A stretch of 64,000 bases of DNA from Kitasatospora cineracea (GCF_003751605.1 NZ_RJVJ01000001.1:806001-870000); one strand, 5' to 3'; shown: positions 48,940 through 58,692, counted from the stretch's first letter. A program made the numbers and translations. Notes: generated by a model from the sequence alone, not told the origin.

Positions 48940-50148
48940 TCAGTTGGCGGCCAGGATGGTGAGTTCGGGGTGCGCGGTGCCGCCCTCGATCGCGGTGGAG
49001 GCGATGTGCGAGGCGACCCGCGGGTCGACCGGGTCGTTGGCCGGGTCGTCGAGGACCCGCAGGTGCTCGTACGTGGTGGCGCGCTGGGCGGGCACCCGGC
49101 CTGCGGTGCGGATCAGGTGGATCAGTTCGTGCAGGTTGGAGCGGTGCTTGGCGCCGGCCGCGGAGACGACGTTCTCCTCCAGCATGACCGAGCCGAGGTC
49201 GTCCGCGCCGTAGTGCAGGGAGAGTTGGCCGGCCTCCTTGCCGGTGGTGAGCCAGGAGCCCTGGATGTGGGCGACGTTGTCGAGGAAGAGCCGGGCGACG
49301 GCGATCATCCGCAGGTACTCGAAGACCGTGGCCTGGGTCGAGCCCTTCAGGTGGTTGTTCTGCGGCTGGTAGGTGTAGGGGATGAACGCCCGGAAGCCGC
49401 CGGTGCGGTCCTGCACGTCGCGGATCATCCGCAGGTGCTCGATCCGCTCGGCGTTGGTCTCGCCGGTGCCCATCAGCATGGTGGAGGTGGACTCGACACC
49501 GAGCCGGTGCGCGGTCTCCATGATCTCCAGCCAGCGCTCGCCGGACTCCTTGAGCGGGGCGATCGCCTTGCGCGGCCGCTCGGGCAGCAGTTCGGCACCG
49601 GCGCCCGCGAACGAGTCGAGGCCCGCCGCGTGGATCCGGGTGATCGCCTCCTCGATCGGGACGCCCGAGATCTTCGCCATGTGCTCGACCTCGGAGGCGC
49701 CCAGCGAGTGGATCACCAGCTGCGGGAACCCGGCCTTGATCGCGGCGAAGTTCTCCTCGTAGTACTCGACGCCGTAGTCGGGGTGGTGCCCGCCCTGGAA
49801 CATGATCTGGGTGCCGCCGAGCTCGACGGTCTCCGCGCACCGGCGCAGGATCTCGTCCAGGTCCCGCGACCAGCCCTTCTCGCTCTTCGGCGGCACGTAG
49901 AACGCGCAGAACTTGCACGCGGTCACGCAGACGTTGGTGTAGTTGATGTTCCGCTCGATGATGTACGTGGCGATGTGCTCGACACCCGCGTACCGCCGCC
50001 GCCGCACCGCGTCCGCGGCCGCGCCGAGCGCGTGCAGCGGGGCCGACCGGTACAGCTCCAGCGCCTCCTCGGCGGTGATCCGGCCGCCCTCGGCGGCCCG
50101 GTCCAGCACGGCCTGCAACTGGGTCGCGGAAAGGTTCTGCTCGGACAC
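48940..50148 (-). CDS. mqnC: Cyclic dehypoxanthinyl futalosine synthase
   Basis: Radical-SAM enzyme of the futalosine menaquinone route; cyclises dehypoxanthinyl futalosine. The 402-residue protein has its iron-sulfur cysteines at 74, 78 and 81 (CVTACKFC), then FQGGHHPDYGVEYYEE and the later GSWLTTGKEAGQLSLHYGAD. It is related to CofH of FbiC, but the gene is single-domain, and GHHPDYG is MqnC-like. GTG 50148 is the start; the ribosome site is weak. With mqnA at 51986 it shows that this organism makes menaquinone through futalosine. Confidence 0.92.
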   Translation of the reverse strand: MSEQNLSATQLQAVLDRAAEGGRITAEEALELYRSAPLHALGAAADAVRRRRYAGVEHIATYIIERNINYTNVCVTACKFCAFYVPPKSEKGWSRDLDEILRRCAETVELGGTQIMFQGGHHPDYGVEYYEENFAAIKAGFPQLVIHSLGASEVEHMAKISGVPIEEAITRIHAAGLDSFAGAGAELLPERPRKAIAPLKESGERWLEIMETAHRLGVESTSTMLMGTGETNAERIEHLRMIRDVQDRTGGFRAFIPYTYQPQNNHLKGSTQATVFEYLRMIAVARLFLDNVAHIQGSWLTTGKEAGQLSLHYGADDLGSVMLEENVVSAAGAKHRSNLHELIHLIRTAGRVPAQRATTYEHLRVLDDPANDPVDPRVASHIASTAIEGGTAHPELTILAAN

Positions 50149-50259
50149 CTGGCGGGCCTGCTTTCTTCGTCGAAGGGGCGGACCCGCTCAGCCTACGCCA
50201 GCACATTTCCCGCCCGTTGCAGCCCTCTTCCCGCGCCGCCCGCCGCTTGACCGGGCCGC

Positions 50260-51885
50260 CTACTGCTTGGCCAGGTCGCCCTCGGGGTCGCTGCCGAGCG
50301 GGGCCCCGCTGACCGCCAGGTGCAGGCCGCCGGTGCCGAGCAGGGTGTAGCGCTGCTTCTCGGGGACGCCGGTGCAGGCGCTGTCGTTGCCGTCCGGGCG
50401 TTCCTGGAGCAGCACTTCGGCGTCGGTGACGGAGAGCAGGGTGAGCACGCCCCGGCAGACGGTGCTGCTGAGTTGGGAGGCGTTGCTGGTGCGGCCGACC
50501 TCCTCGCCGACCCGGCCGGCGGTGAAGGTGACGGTGAAGGTGGACGCCAGCGGGACGATCTTGGTGGTGATGTCGCCCCTGAAGGTGCCGAGGAAGGCGT
50601 CGGGCAGCGCCTTGCCCGAACCGCTCGCCCCCGCACTCGTACCCGCACTCGCGCTCGAACTCGCGCTCGCACTGCCGCCCGGGCTCGCCGCTCCGCTCGG
50701 CCGCGGGGTGCGGCTGCCGCTCGCGGCGGCGCCGGGGCTCGGGGTGCCGGTGACGGCGTCCTGCCCGGGCGAGGGGCTGCTGCCGGGGGCGGCCCGGTTC
50801 CAGGGCAGGTGGCCGCCGGCGGCCAGCCCGCCGTACCCGGCGGCCAGCACCGCCACGGCCGCCAGCACGGCCCACAGCGTCCGGCGCCGCCGCCCCGGCC
50901 CGGGGACCGGCTCCGGCCGCGGGGCCCGGCGCGGTCCGCCGTCGAGCACGGTGGGCTGCCGGTCGACGGGGGCGGTTCCGGCCGGGCCGCTGTCGCCCTC
51001 CAGGTCGAGGAGTTCGACGGCGGCCCGGCCGACCGCGGCGGCCAGCGGGCCGGGCAGCCAGCCCTCGGGGCCGTTCGCGGCGCCCGGGGCGAGCCGGGCG
51101 CGCAGCGCGGCGGGGGTGGGCCGGTGGGCCGGGTCCTTGGCCAGGCAGGCGGTCACGGTGTCCAGCAACTCGCCGTCCAGACCGCCGAGTTCCGGTTCCT
51201 CGTGGAGCACCCGGTAGAGCAGGACGGGGGCGCTGACGCCTTCGCCGAACGGGGCGGTGCCGGTGGCGGCGTAGGCGAGCAGGGCGCCGAGCGAGAAGAC
51301 GTCGCCGGCCGGTCCGGTGGGCGAGCCGGCGGCCTGTTCGGGCGACATGAAGCCGGGCGAGCCGACCACGTAGCCGCTGTGGGTGTAGGTGGAGGCGGCG
51401 TCCAGCGCGCGGGCGACGCCGAAGTCGATCAGCCGGGGCCCGTCCAGGGTGAGCAGCACGTTGGACGGTTTGACGTCCCGGTGCACCAGGCCGAGCGCGT
51501 GCACCTGTTCGAGGGCTTCGGCGAGCCGGGCGCCGAGGGCGTGCACCGAGCGGACCGGGAGCGGGCCGGCGGTGCGGACGGCCTCGCCGAGGGCGGGGCC
51601 GGCCACGTAGCCGGTGGCGACCCAGGGGCGGGGGCCCTCGGTGTCGGCGTCCAGCACGGGGGCGGTCCAGCGGCCGCCGACCCGGCGGGCCGCGGACACC
51701 TCCTGGCGGAACCTGGCCCGGAACTCGGGGTCGTCGGCGAGTTCGGGGCGCACCACCTTGACCGCGACGGTCCGCCCGCCCGCGGTGCGGCCCAGGTAGA
51801 CCCGGCCCATGCCACCGGCGCCGAGCCGGCGCAGCAGCCGGTAGTCGCCGATCGCCGACGGGTCGTCGGCCGTCAGCAGTTCCAT
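50260..51885 (-). CDS. Receptor-like serine/threonine protein kinase (PknB type)
   Basis: A 541-residue Hanks-type kinase. Intact motifs: glycine loop LGAGGMGRVYLG (21-32), catalytic Lys43, HRD at 135-137 and DFG at 154-156, then GSPGFMSPEQ. One membrane helix near 335-357 separates the kinase from a Ser/Gly/Pro-rich extracellular linker (about 365-425) and a C-terminal domain of about 115 residues with two cysteines that may pair. No PASTA repeats are present, so its ligand differs from that of PknB. It lies between mqnC and mqnA; a link to quinone status is only a possibility. ATG 51885 is chosen because the kinase domain follows directly. Confidence 0.88.
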   Translation of the reverse strand: MELLTADDPSAIGDYRLLRRLGAGGMGRVYLGRTAGGRTVAVKVVRPELADDPEFRARFRQEVSAARRVGGRWTAPVLDADTEGPRPWVATGYVAGPALGEAVRTAGPLPVRSVHALGARLAEALEQVHALGLVHRDVKPSNVLLTLDGPRLIDFGVARALDAASTYTHSGYVVGSPGFMSPEQAAGSPTGPAGDVFSLGALLAYAATGTAPFGEGVSAPVLLYRVLHEEPELGGLDGELLDTVTACLAKDPAHRPTPAALRARLAPGAANGPEGWLPGPLAAAVGRAAVELLDLEGDSGPAGTAPVDRQPTVLDGGPRRAPRPEPVPGPGRRRRTLWAVLAAVAVLAAGYGGLAAGGHLPWNRAAPGSSPSPGQDAVTGTPSPGAAASGSRTPRPSGAASPGGSASASSSASAGTSAGASGSGKALPDAFLGTFRGDITTKIVPLASTFTVTFTAGRVGEEVGRTSNASQLSSTVCRGVLTLLSVTDAEVLLQERPDGNDSACTGVPEKQRYTLLGTGGLHLAVSGAPLGSDPEGDLAKQ

Positions 51886-51985
51886 GCCCGTCCCCCTCGC
51901 ACCGCGGGTCGCCGCCGGGTGCCGTACCGCCCCGGGCGCTCCGATCATCCCAGGGCGCCGGGCCGGTCGGGAACGCGTCGGGGGC

Positions 51986-53227
<1,242 letters not shown>

Positions 53228-53431
53228 ATGGCGACCGGAACCGTCAAGTGGTTCAACGCCGAGAAGGGCTTCGGCTTCATCGCCCAGGAGGGCGGCGGCC
53301 CCGACGTCTTCGTCCACTACTCCGCCATCAACGCGAGCGGCTTCCGCTCGCTGGAGGAGAACCAGGCGGTCAGCTTCGACGTCACCCAGGGCCCGAAGGG
53401 CCCGCAGGCGGAGAACGTCACCCCCGTCTGA
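53228..53431 (+). CDS. Cold-shock protein (CspA family)
   Basis: A 67-residue single cold-shock domain that binds single-stranded RNA and DNA. Both RNP motifs are present: RNP1 KGFGFIAQ and RNP2 VFVHYSAI; the N-terminus [13 protein letters not shown] is the usual one. ATG 53228 has AAGGAG seven bases upstream. The gene stands alone between the long leader and a strong hairpin. Streptomycete paralogues are often constitutively expressed, so cold induction should not be assumed. Confidence 0.95.
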   Translation: MATGTVKWFNAEKGFGFIAQEGGGPDVFVHYSAINASGFRSLEENQAVSFDVTQGPKGPQAENVTPV

Positions 53432-53490
53432 GACGGGATCTCCCATTGATCGCTCACGGCCCCTCGGGTCCGTACGAGTAGCAGTTCCCA

Positions 53491-53517
53491 AGGAGGCCCG
53501 CCGTCGGCGGGCCTCCT
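53491..53517 (+). terminator. Terminator of the cold-shock gene
   Basis: A perfect 12-bp stem (53491-53502 with 53506-53517) followed shortly by TTTT at 53521, 60 bases past the stop. Confidence 0.8.
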
Positions 53518-53653
53518 GCCTTTTCCCGTTTCCCCCGCATTTCCCGATTCCGCCCGCATTTCCCGCCCGGTCCCGTTCCGGGCGCCCCGCGCCCGCTCCC
53601 CGTCCGCGGACCCCCGCCCGTTCCGGCCGGTCCCGCCGGGAGATCATCGGTGC

Positions 53654-54652
53654 ATGCACCGCCTCCGGTCCGCCCACCGCGCCCTCGACCGCTCCCTCGG
53701 CCGGATCGGCATCGACACCTACCTCCTGCTGCTGCTCGGCACCGTCCTGCTGGCCTCCCTGCTGCCCGCCCGCGGCCCCGCCGCCACCGCCGTCACCGGC
53801 GCGGTCCGGCTCGCCGTCGCCCTGCTCTTCTTCCTGTACGGCGCCCGGCTCTCCCCGCAGGAGGCGCTGGCCGGCGCCCGGCACTGGCGGCTGCACCTGC
53901 TGATCCTGGGCTGCACCTTCGTCCTGTTCCCGCTGCTCGGCGAGGCCACCCGGCTGCTGCCGGACGCGGTGCTGCCCCCGCAGCTGTTCACCGGCGTGCT
54001 CTTCCTCACCCTGCTGCCGTCCACCGTGCAGTCCTCGATCGCGTTCACCTCGGTCGCGGGCGGCAACGTCGCGGCGGCGATCTGCGCGGCCACCTTCTCC
54101 AGCCTGCTCGGCATCGTCCTCACCCCGCTGCTGGCGGCCTGGCTGCTCACCGGCGCCTCCGGCGTCGGCGTGGACGGCGGCCAGGTGCTCGACATCGTCC
54201 TGCAGCTGCTCGTCCCGTTCGCCCTCGGCCAGCTGCTGCGCCGCTGGGTCGGCCCGTGGATCACCCGGCACCGGCTGGTCACCATGCTGGTGGACCGCGG
54301 CTCGATCCTGCTGATCGTCTACAGCGCGTTCGGCGAGGGCGTCCGCGAAGGGATCTGGAGCCGGGTCACCACCGGCCAGCTGCTCTGGCTGGTGGCGGTC
54401 TCCCTGGCCCTGCTCTCCGCCGTCCTGGGCTTCACCCACCTCGCCTCCCGCCGGCTCGGCTTCTCCCGCCCGGACCGGATCACCATCCAGTTCTGCGGTT
54501 CCAAGAAGTCACTGGCCAACGGCCTCCCGCTGGCCACCATCCTGTTCCCGGCCTCCGCCGTCGGCCTCGCCGTCCTCCCGCTGATGCTCTTCCACCAGCT
54601 CCAGCTGATGGTCTGCACCGTCCTCGCCCAGCGCTGGGCCCGCCGGACCTGA
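53654..54652 (+). CDS. Bile acid:sodium symporter family protein (SBF-like)
   Basis: A 332-residue transporter with about ten helices, matching the SBF-like branch of the bile acid:Na+ symporter family. Signature regions are FLYGARLSPQEALAGARHWR after helix 2, LPSTVQSSIAFTSVAGGNVA, which is the first crossed-helix motif, and FCGSKKSLANGLPLATILFP, the second. The physiological substrate is unknown; relatives include proteins linked to arsenite or organic anion transport. ATG 53654 follows GGGAGA. Confidence 0.85.
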   Translation: MHRLRSAHRALDRSLGRIGIDTYLLLLLGTVLLASLLPARGPAATAVTGAVRLAVALLFFLYGARLSPQEALAGARHWRLHLLILGCTFVLFPLLGEATRLLPDAVLPPQLFTGVLFLTLLPSTVQSSIAFTSVAGGNVAAAICAATFSSLLGIVLTPLLAAWLLTGASGVGVDGGQVLDIVLQLLVPFALGQLLRRWVGPWITRHRLVTMLVDRGSILLIVYSAFGEGVREGIWSRVTTGQLLWLVAVSLALLSAVLGFTHLASRRLGFSRPDRITIQFCGSKKSLANGLPLATILFPASAVGLAVLPLMLFHQLQLMVCTVLAQRWARRT

Positions 54653-54736
54653 CGGGCCTGACGCCCCGGCCCCGCCGGCGCAGCCGAGCCACCCCGACTC
54701 CCGCCCGTCTCTCTCGCCCTTCCCCCTCCCCCGCCG

Positions 54737-55300
54737 TCACCCCAGCGGCGTGCGGTGCAGTCCGATCAGCAGCCGCCACACCCGTCCCGCGACGGCCGCC
54801 GGCGGTTCGTCGACCAGTCCGTGCAGCCAGTCCGCCAGGACGCCGGTGAACGCGCCCGCGACCGCCGCGGCGACCAGCGGGGCGTCCGGGGCGCCCGCCA
54901 ACTCCCGCTCGGTGCGGCTGCGTTCCCGCAGCTCCCGGTGGAGCACCGGCCCGAGCGGGCCGCCGCCGCCCGGTGCCAGCAGTTCCCGGTACAGGCCGCG
55001 GTGGGTGTCCGCCCGGTCGAAGAACCCGACCAGCGCGGACGGCGGCGCCGCCGGGTCCGCGACGCCCCGCCAGGCGTGCAGCGCCTCCACCGCGTCCCGG
55101 ACCACGCCCGCGCAGGCGTCCACGGCCAGCGCCGACAGGTCCGGGTAGTGCAGGTAGAACGTCGCCCGGCCGACCCCCGCCCGGCGCACCACCGCCGCCA
55201 CGGCCAGGTCGGCCAGCGGGCGGTCCGCGCACTCGGCCAGCAGCGCGGCCCGCAGCTTCGCCCTGGTCCGCTCCGCCCTCGGGTCGCCCGCCGCGCTCAC
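54737..55300 (-). CDS. TetR-family transcriptional regulator
   Basis: A 187-residue repressor-type protein. The N-terminal helix-turn-helix reads TRAKLRAALLAECADRPLAD, then AAVVRRAGVGRATFYLHYPD, where FYLHYPD is the typical end of the recognition helix region. The C-terminal ligand domain is not recognisable. GTG 55300 overlaps the stop of the preceding membrane gene (GTGA), so the two form an operon, and the TetR protein probably represses it through the repeats at 55672-55714. Confidence 0.87.
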   Translation of the reverse strand: MSAAGDPRAERTRAKLRAALLAECADRPLADLAVAAVVRRAGVGRATFYLHYPDLSALAVDACAGVVRDAVEALHAWRGVADPAAPPSALVGFFDRADTHRGLYRELLAPGGGGPLGPVLHRELRERSRTERELAGAPDAPLVAAAVAGAFTGVLADWLHGLVDEPPAAVAGRVWRLLIGLHRTPLG

Positions 55301-55659
55301 CCCGCCACCAGCACCGCGGTCAGCGCCAGCGCCCCGGGCAGGGCCTGGGCGAGCAGGATCCGCCGGTTCGCGGTCAGGCCGCCGTACAGGCCCGCGACCA
55401 GCACGCAGGCCAGGAAGAACACCCGCACCCGGAAGCCCGTCGGGTCGTCCGCCAGCAGGCCCCAGACCAGGCCCGCCGCCAGGAACCCGTTGTACAGGCC
55501 CTGGTTGGCCGCCAACGGGGCCGTCCGCCGGGCCAGTTCCGCGTCGAACCCGGACAGTGCCCGCCCCGGCGCCTTCTCCCACAGGAACATCTCCAGCACC
55601 AGGATGTACCCGTGCAACAGGGCCACCGCCCCGACCAGCACCGCCGCCGCGACCTCCAT
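55297..55659 (-). CDS. DUF1304 membrane protein
   Basis: A 120-residue protein with four predicted helices and the DUF1304 signature: VALLHGYILVLEMFLWEKAP at the start and APLAANQGLYNGFLAAGLVW in the middle. The function is unknown. ATG 55659 has AGGGGAG upstream. It is the first gene of a two-gene operon with a TetR regulator, a common arrangement for small efflux or stress-related membrane proteins. Confidence 0.85.
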   Translation of the reverse strand: MEVAAAVLVGAVALLHGYILVLEMFLWEKAPGRALSGFDAELARRTAPLAANQGLYNGFLAAGLVWGLLADDPTGFRVRVFFLACVLVAGLYGGLTANRRILLAQALPGALALTAVLVAG

Positions 55660-55671
55660 GGCCACTCCCCT

Positions 55672-55714
55672 TTCCTGGACAGGTGTCCACAATAGCCGGA
55701 CGTCTGTCCAGGAA
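55672..55714. promoter_or_regulatory. Probable TetR operator
   Basis: An 11-bp inverted repeat, TTCCTGGACAG (55672-55682) and CTGTCCAGGAA (55704-55714), encloses a second palindrome, TGGACAGGTGTCCA (55676-55689). A minus-strand -10-like TATTGT lies between the outer arms. It is centred about 35 bases before the DUF1304 start, an ideal repressor position. Confidence 0.65.
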
Positions 55715-55759
55715 CCAGCCCGCTCCCCCGGCACCCCGCCCGCCCACTACGCTGCCCGG

Positions 55760-56308
55760 GTGACCTCCTCCCCGCCGGACCAGCCGCAGACCCGGATCGC
55801 CGCCGCCGACCGGGACGCCGCCGTCGAACGCCTCCAACTCGCCTACGCCGAGGAGCGGATCACCCAGGACGAACTCGACCAGCGGGTCCACGCGGCCCTC
55901 ACCGCCACCGTCCGCGCCGACCTCGACGCCGTCCTGCACGACCTGCCCGCCGAGGCCCCCGGCAGCTCCGTCACGCTCAGCGCGATGAACGGCCGCCTGG
56001 TCCGCCGCGGCCCCTGGCGCGTCCCGCGCACCCTGACCGTCGCCTCCGCCTTCGCCAAGGTCCACCTCGACCTGAGCGCCGCGGTCATCGACCACCCGGT
56101 CGTCGACATCGAACTCGGCGCCGGCTTCGGCCGCACCACCATCACCGTCCCGCGCGACGCCACCGTCGACCTCGACGGCCTCCAGCAGTCCTGGAAGACC
56201 GTCCGCTACCGCCCCCCGCGCACCCCCGCCCCCACCCCGGGCCCCACCATCCGCATCACCGGCACCCCGGGCTTCGGCCGCCTCAAGATCCGCCACGCCC
56301 GCCGCTGA
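55760..56308 (+). CDS. DUF1707 domain protein
   Basis: A 182-residue protein with an N-terminal DUF1707 domain (about 12-64: RIAAADRDAAVERLQLAYAE, then ITQDELDQRVHAALTA and DLDAVLHDLP). It is followed by a beta-rich C-terminal half with VHLDLSAAVIDHPVVDIELG, which resembles cell-wall-active antibiotic response domains. No membrane helix is present. GTG 55760 has no ribosome site, but TACGCT (55748-55753) ends 7 bases before it, so the message is probably leaderless. Confidence 0.82.
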   Translation: MTSSPPDQPQTRIAAADRDAAVERLQLAYAEERITQDELDQRVHAALTATVRADLDAVLHDLPAEAPGSSVTLSAMNGRLVRRGPWRVPRTLTVASAFAKVHLDLSAAVIDHPVVDIELGAGFGRTTITVPRDATVDLDGLQQSWKTVRYRPPRTPAPTPGPTIRITGTPGFGRLKIRHARR

Positions 56309-56318
56309 GCCCCCCGCG

Positions 56319-56879
56319 TCAGAACCGGGAGGTGTCCACCCGCAGCCCGAACGGCTCCGGCAGCTCGACCGGCTCCCCGAACGGCAGTGGCCCGACCGCC
56401 CGGGTGTACCCGAGCGCGCCCGGCTCGGAGAACAGCGTGCAGGCCCGGTCCTGACGATCGATCAACAGGTAGAGCGGCGCCCCGTACTCGGCGTACCGAC
56501 GCCGCTTCACCACCCGGTCGGTGTCCGCGTTCGAGTCGGACGTCACCTCGACCACCAGCAGCGTCTGGTCGGGCAGCAGAGCGGCGCTGCCCTTCGCCAG
56601 TGCTTCGGGCACGACCGCGACGTCGGGGATGTACCAATTGCTCGACCCTGGCAGGTCCAAGTCCCCCGCGCCCATCACGCAGTCGAGATCGAAGACCCGG
56701 GCCGTCAGTTGGCGGCGCAGGTGGCTGGCGATCGATTCGCGGTCCCACCCTGGCGACATCGGCTCGATGACTCCTTCCACGATCTGGACGCGGTCACCGG
56801 CATAGTGCTGGATCGCGTACTTCAGGGCCCGTTCCGGATCGGCGGCGTCGTACGACCGCTCGCTGGGCAGCGCGCTCAT
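56319..56879 (-). CDS. Uma2 family (DUF820) putative nuclease-fold protein
   Basis: A 186-residue member of the Uma2/DUF820 family. Likely active-site positions are Asp in YIPDVAVVPE, Glu in LLVVEVTSDSN and Lys/Arg in RVVKRRRYAEYG; YLLIDRQDRACTLF follows. No biochemical activity is established for the family. ATG 56879 has GGAGGGG upstream. It converges with the DUF1707 gene, 10 bases separating the ends, and is unrelated to its neighbours. Confidence 0.8.
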   Translation of the reverse strand: MSALPSERSYDAADPERALKYAIQHYAGDRVQIVEGVIEPMSPGWDRESIASHLRRQLTARVFDLDCVMGAGDLDLPGSSNWYIPDVAVVPEALAKGSAALLPDQTLLVVEVTSDSNADTDRVVKRRRYAEYGAPLYLLIDRQDRACTLFSEPGALGYTRAVGPLPFGEPVELPEPFGLRVDTSRF

Positions 56880-56948
56880 CGCCCCTCCTTCGTCGCCTCC
56901 ACGCTACCGACCGCCCCGCCCCGCCCCAAGCGAACTCACTCCAACGTG

Positions 56949-56983
56949 CGAAGGCCCGCACCCTCCCGGGGTGCGGGCCTTCG
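56949..56983 (-). terminator. Terminator of the dicarboxylate symporter gene
   Basis: A perfect 15-bp stem (56949-56963 with 56969-56983) and 5-base loop, 21 bases past the symporter stop on the minus strand. Confidence 0.75.
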
Positions 56984-57004
56984 TGTGGCGGGGCGGGCCC
57001 GGCG

Positions 57005-58336
57005 TCAGGCGGCGACGGGCTCGCCGGCGGTCTGGGCCGGGACGGCGGCCGGGCGGTCCTCCGCGAGGAGGTCACCGGTGGGGGCGTTGTAGGCGGCGAG
57101 GTCGAGGGTCTTCTCGCGGGCGGAGACCAGGATCGGGACGACGACCTGACCGGCCACGTTGGTGGCGGTGCGCATCATGTCGAGGATCGGGTCGATCGCC
57201 AGCAGCAGGCCGACGCCCTCCAGCGGGAGGCCCAGGGTGGAGAGGGTCAGGGTGAGCATCACGATCGCGCCGGTGAGGCCGGCGGTGGCCGCGGAGCCGA
57301 TCACCGAGACGAAGGCGATCAGCAGGTAGTCCTTGATGCCGAGGTCGATGCCGTACACCTGGGCGACGAAGATCGCGGCGAGCGACGGGTAGATCGCGGC
57401 GCAGCCGTCCATCTTGGTGGTCGCGCCGAACGGCACCGCAAAGCTCGCGTATTCGGACGGAACGCCCAGGCGCTCGGTGACCCGGCGGGTGACCGGCAGG
57501 GTGCCGACCGAGGAGCGGGAGACGAAGGCGAGCTGGATCGCGGGCCAGGCGCCCTTGAAGAAGTTCAGCGGGTTGAGGCCGCCGACGAAGCGCAGCAGCA
57601 GCGAGTAGACGCCGAACAGGACGATCGCGCAGCCGGCGTAGACGTCGATGGTGAGGGTGGAGAAGGGCTTGAGCAGGTCCCAGCCGTAGACGGCGACGGA
57701 CTTGCCGATCAGGCCGAGGGTGCCGAGCGGGGCGAGCCGGATGACCCACCACAGGGCGGTCTGGACGAGTTCGAGGACGGCCTCGGAGATCTTGCGGACC
57801 GGCTCGGCCTTCTCGCCGAGCTTGAGGACGGCCGCGCCGACGACCACGCCGAGGAAGACGATCTGCAGGACGTTCACCTTGAGGAAGGCGTCGGCGATGT
57901 TGCTCGGGATGATGCCGGTCAGGAAGTCGACCCAGGTGCCGCCCTTCTCCACGCCCTTGACCCCGGCGGTGGAGAGGTTGGCGCCCTTGCCGGGGTCGGT
58001 GAGCAGGCCGAGGCCGAGGCCGACGGCCACCGCGATCAGCGAGGTGGCGAGGAACCAGAACAGGGTGCGGACGGCGAGCCGGGCGGCGTTGGTGACGTTC
58101 CGCAGGTTGGCGACCGAGACGATGATCGCGGTGAACACCAGCGGCGGGACGGCCAGCTTGAGCAGCTGGACGAAGGTCTTGCCGATGGTGTCCAGGGTGG
58201 TGGTCAGCCAGCTGACGTCGCCGGCGCGGGCGATCCAGCCGAGCAGCAGGCCGAGGACGAGGCCGCCGACGATCTGGACCCAGAAGGGGGTGCGGCGGAG
58301 GCGTCCCAGCAGGGTGGGCGCGGGCGCGGTGGACAT
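57005..58336 (-). CDS. Dicarboxylate/amino acid:cation symporter (GltP/DctA type)
   Basis: A 443-residue secondary transporter of the DAACS family, importing C4-dicarboxylates or acidic amino acids with protons or sodium. Signature regions: SRSSVGTLPVTRRVTERLGV (first hairpin, serine-rich), PFGATTKMDGCAAIYPSLAA (the mobile NMDGT-like motif, here KMDGCA) and IDPILDMMRTATNVAGQVVV with the substrate-coordinating Asp, Arg and Asn. The KMDGCA variant differs from the usual NMDGT. ATG 58336 follows GGAG. A promoter about 260 bases upstream and a short leader ORF may control it. Confidence 0.87.
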   Translation of the reverse strand: MSTAPAPTLLGRLRRTPFWVQIVGGLVLGLLLGWIARAGDVSWLTTTLDTIGKTFVQLLKLAVPPLVFTAIIVSVANLRNVTNAARLAVRTLFWFLATSLIAVAVGLGLGLLTDPGKGANLSTAGVKGVEKGGTWVDFLTGIIPSNIADAFLKVNVLQIVFLGVVVGAAVLKLGEKAEPVRKISEAVLELVQTALWWVIRLAPLGTLGLIGKSVAVYGWDLLKPFSTLTIDVYAGCAIVLFGVYSLLLRFVGGLNPLNFFKGAWPAIQLAFVSRSSVGTLPVTRRVTERLGVPSEYASFAVPFGATTKMDGCAAIYPSLAAIFVAQVYGIDLGIKDYLLIAFVSVIGSAATAGLTGAIVMLTLTLSTLGLPLEGVGLLLAIDPILDMMRTATNVAGQVVVPILVSAREKTLDLAAYNAPTGDLLAEDRPAAVPAQTAGEPVAA

Positions 58337-58451
58337 GGGTGTGCGTCTCCGGGGGCTGGTGGAGCGGGGGGAGGAGTGGGGCGGAGGCGGCGGCACGACG
58401 GACGCGGGGGCCGGGCGGGGAGACCCGGGGGGACCGACGGGGTCGGTGGCG

Positions 58452-58589
58452 TCAGGAGTGGCGTGCCGCCCGCATACAGCCGCCGGAGCGACAGCGGCGC
58501 GGGCCGTCCACGGCACCGGGCAGACGCGGGCAGCGCGGCACGAGCGGGGTGCTCGTCCCGGCCTGGCGCGCGGCGTCTGCGGTGGTCAT
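58452..58589 (-). CDS. Possible leaderless 45-residue leader peptide
   Basis: An ATG at 58589, only 7 bases after a predicted -10 (58597-58602), opens a 45-codon frame in the symporter leader. The peptide begins MTTADAARQAGTSTPLVPRC and ends with the Arg/Cys-rich run RRCRSGGCMRAARHS. The stop lies 115 bases before the symporter ATG. It could be an attenuating leader peptide, though the Cys and Arg content does not obviously fit a dicarboxylate transporter. Confidence 0.3.
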   Translation of the reverse strand: MTTADAARQAGTSTPLVPRCPRLPGAVDGPRRCRSGGCMRAARHS

Positions 58590-58593
58590 GACC

Positions 58594-58628
58594 GGCACAC
58601 TAGCAACAAACCTTTGAGATGTTCAAAG
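58594..58628 (-). promoter_or_regulatory. Promoter of the symporter transcript
   Basis: Minus strand: TTGAAC (58621-58626 region), 18 bases, then TAGTGT (58597-58602). A CTTTGA/TCAAAG inverted repeat (58612-58617 with 58623-58628) overlaps the -35 and spacer, which suggests a regulator site. The whole divergent gap to the MFS gene (58337-58753) otherwise holds only the leader ORF and the MFS promoter. Confidence 0.5.
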
Positions 58629-58692
58629 TACTTGTTTGAGATCGTTGCCGAACCACCCTTTCCTGACGGGCCGTCAGCCTGACCGGGCAGCT

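Noticed and set aside
53720..54290. Minus-strand frame opposite the SBF-like symporter
   Set aside because: Antisense shadow with Ser/Arg-rich composition and no supporting start site.
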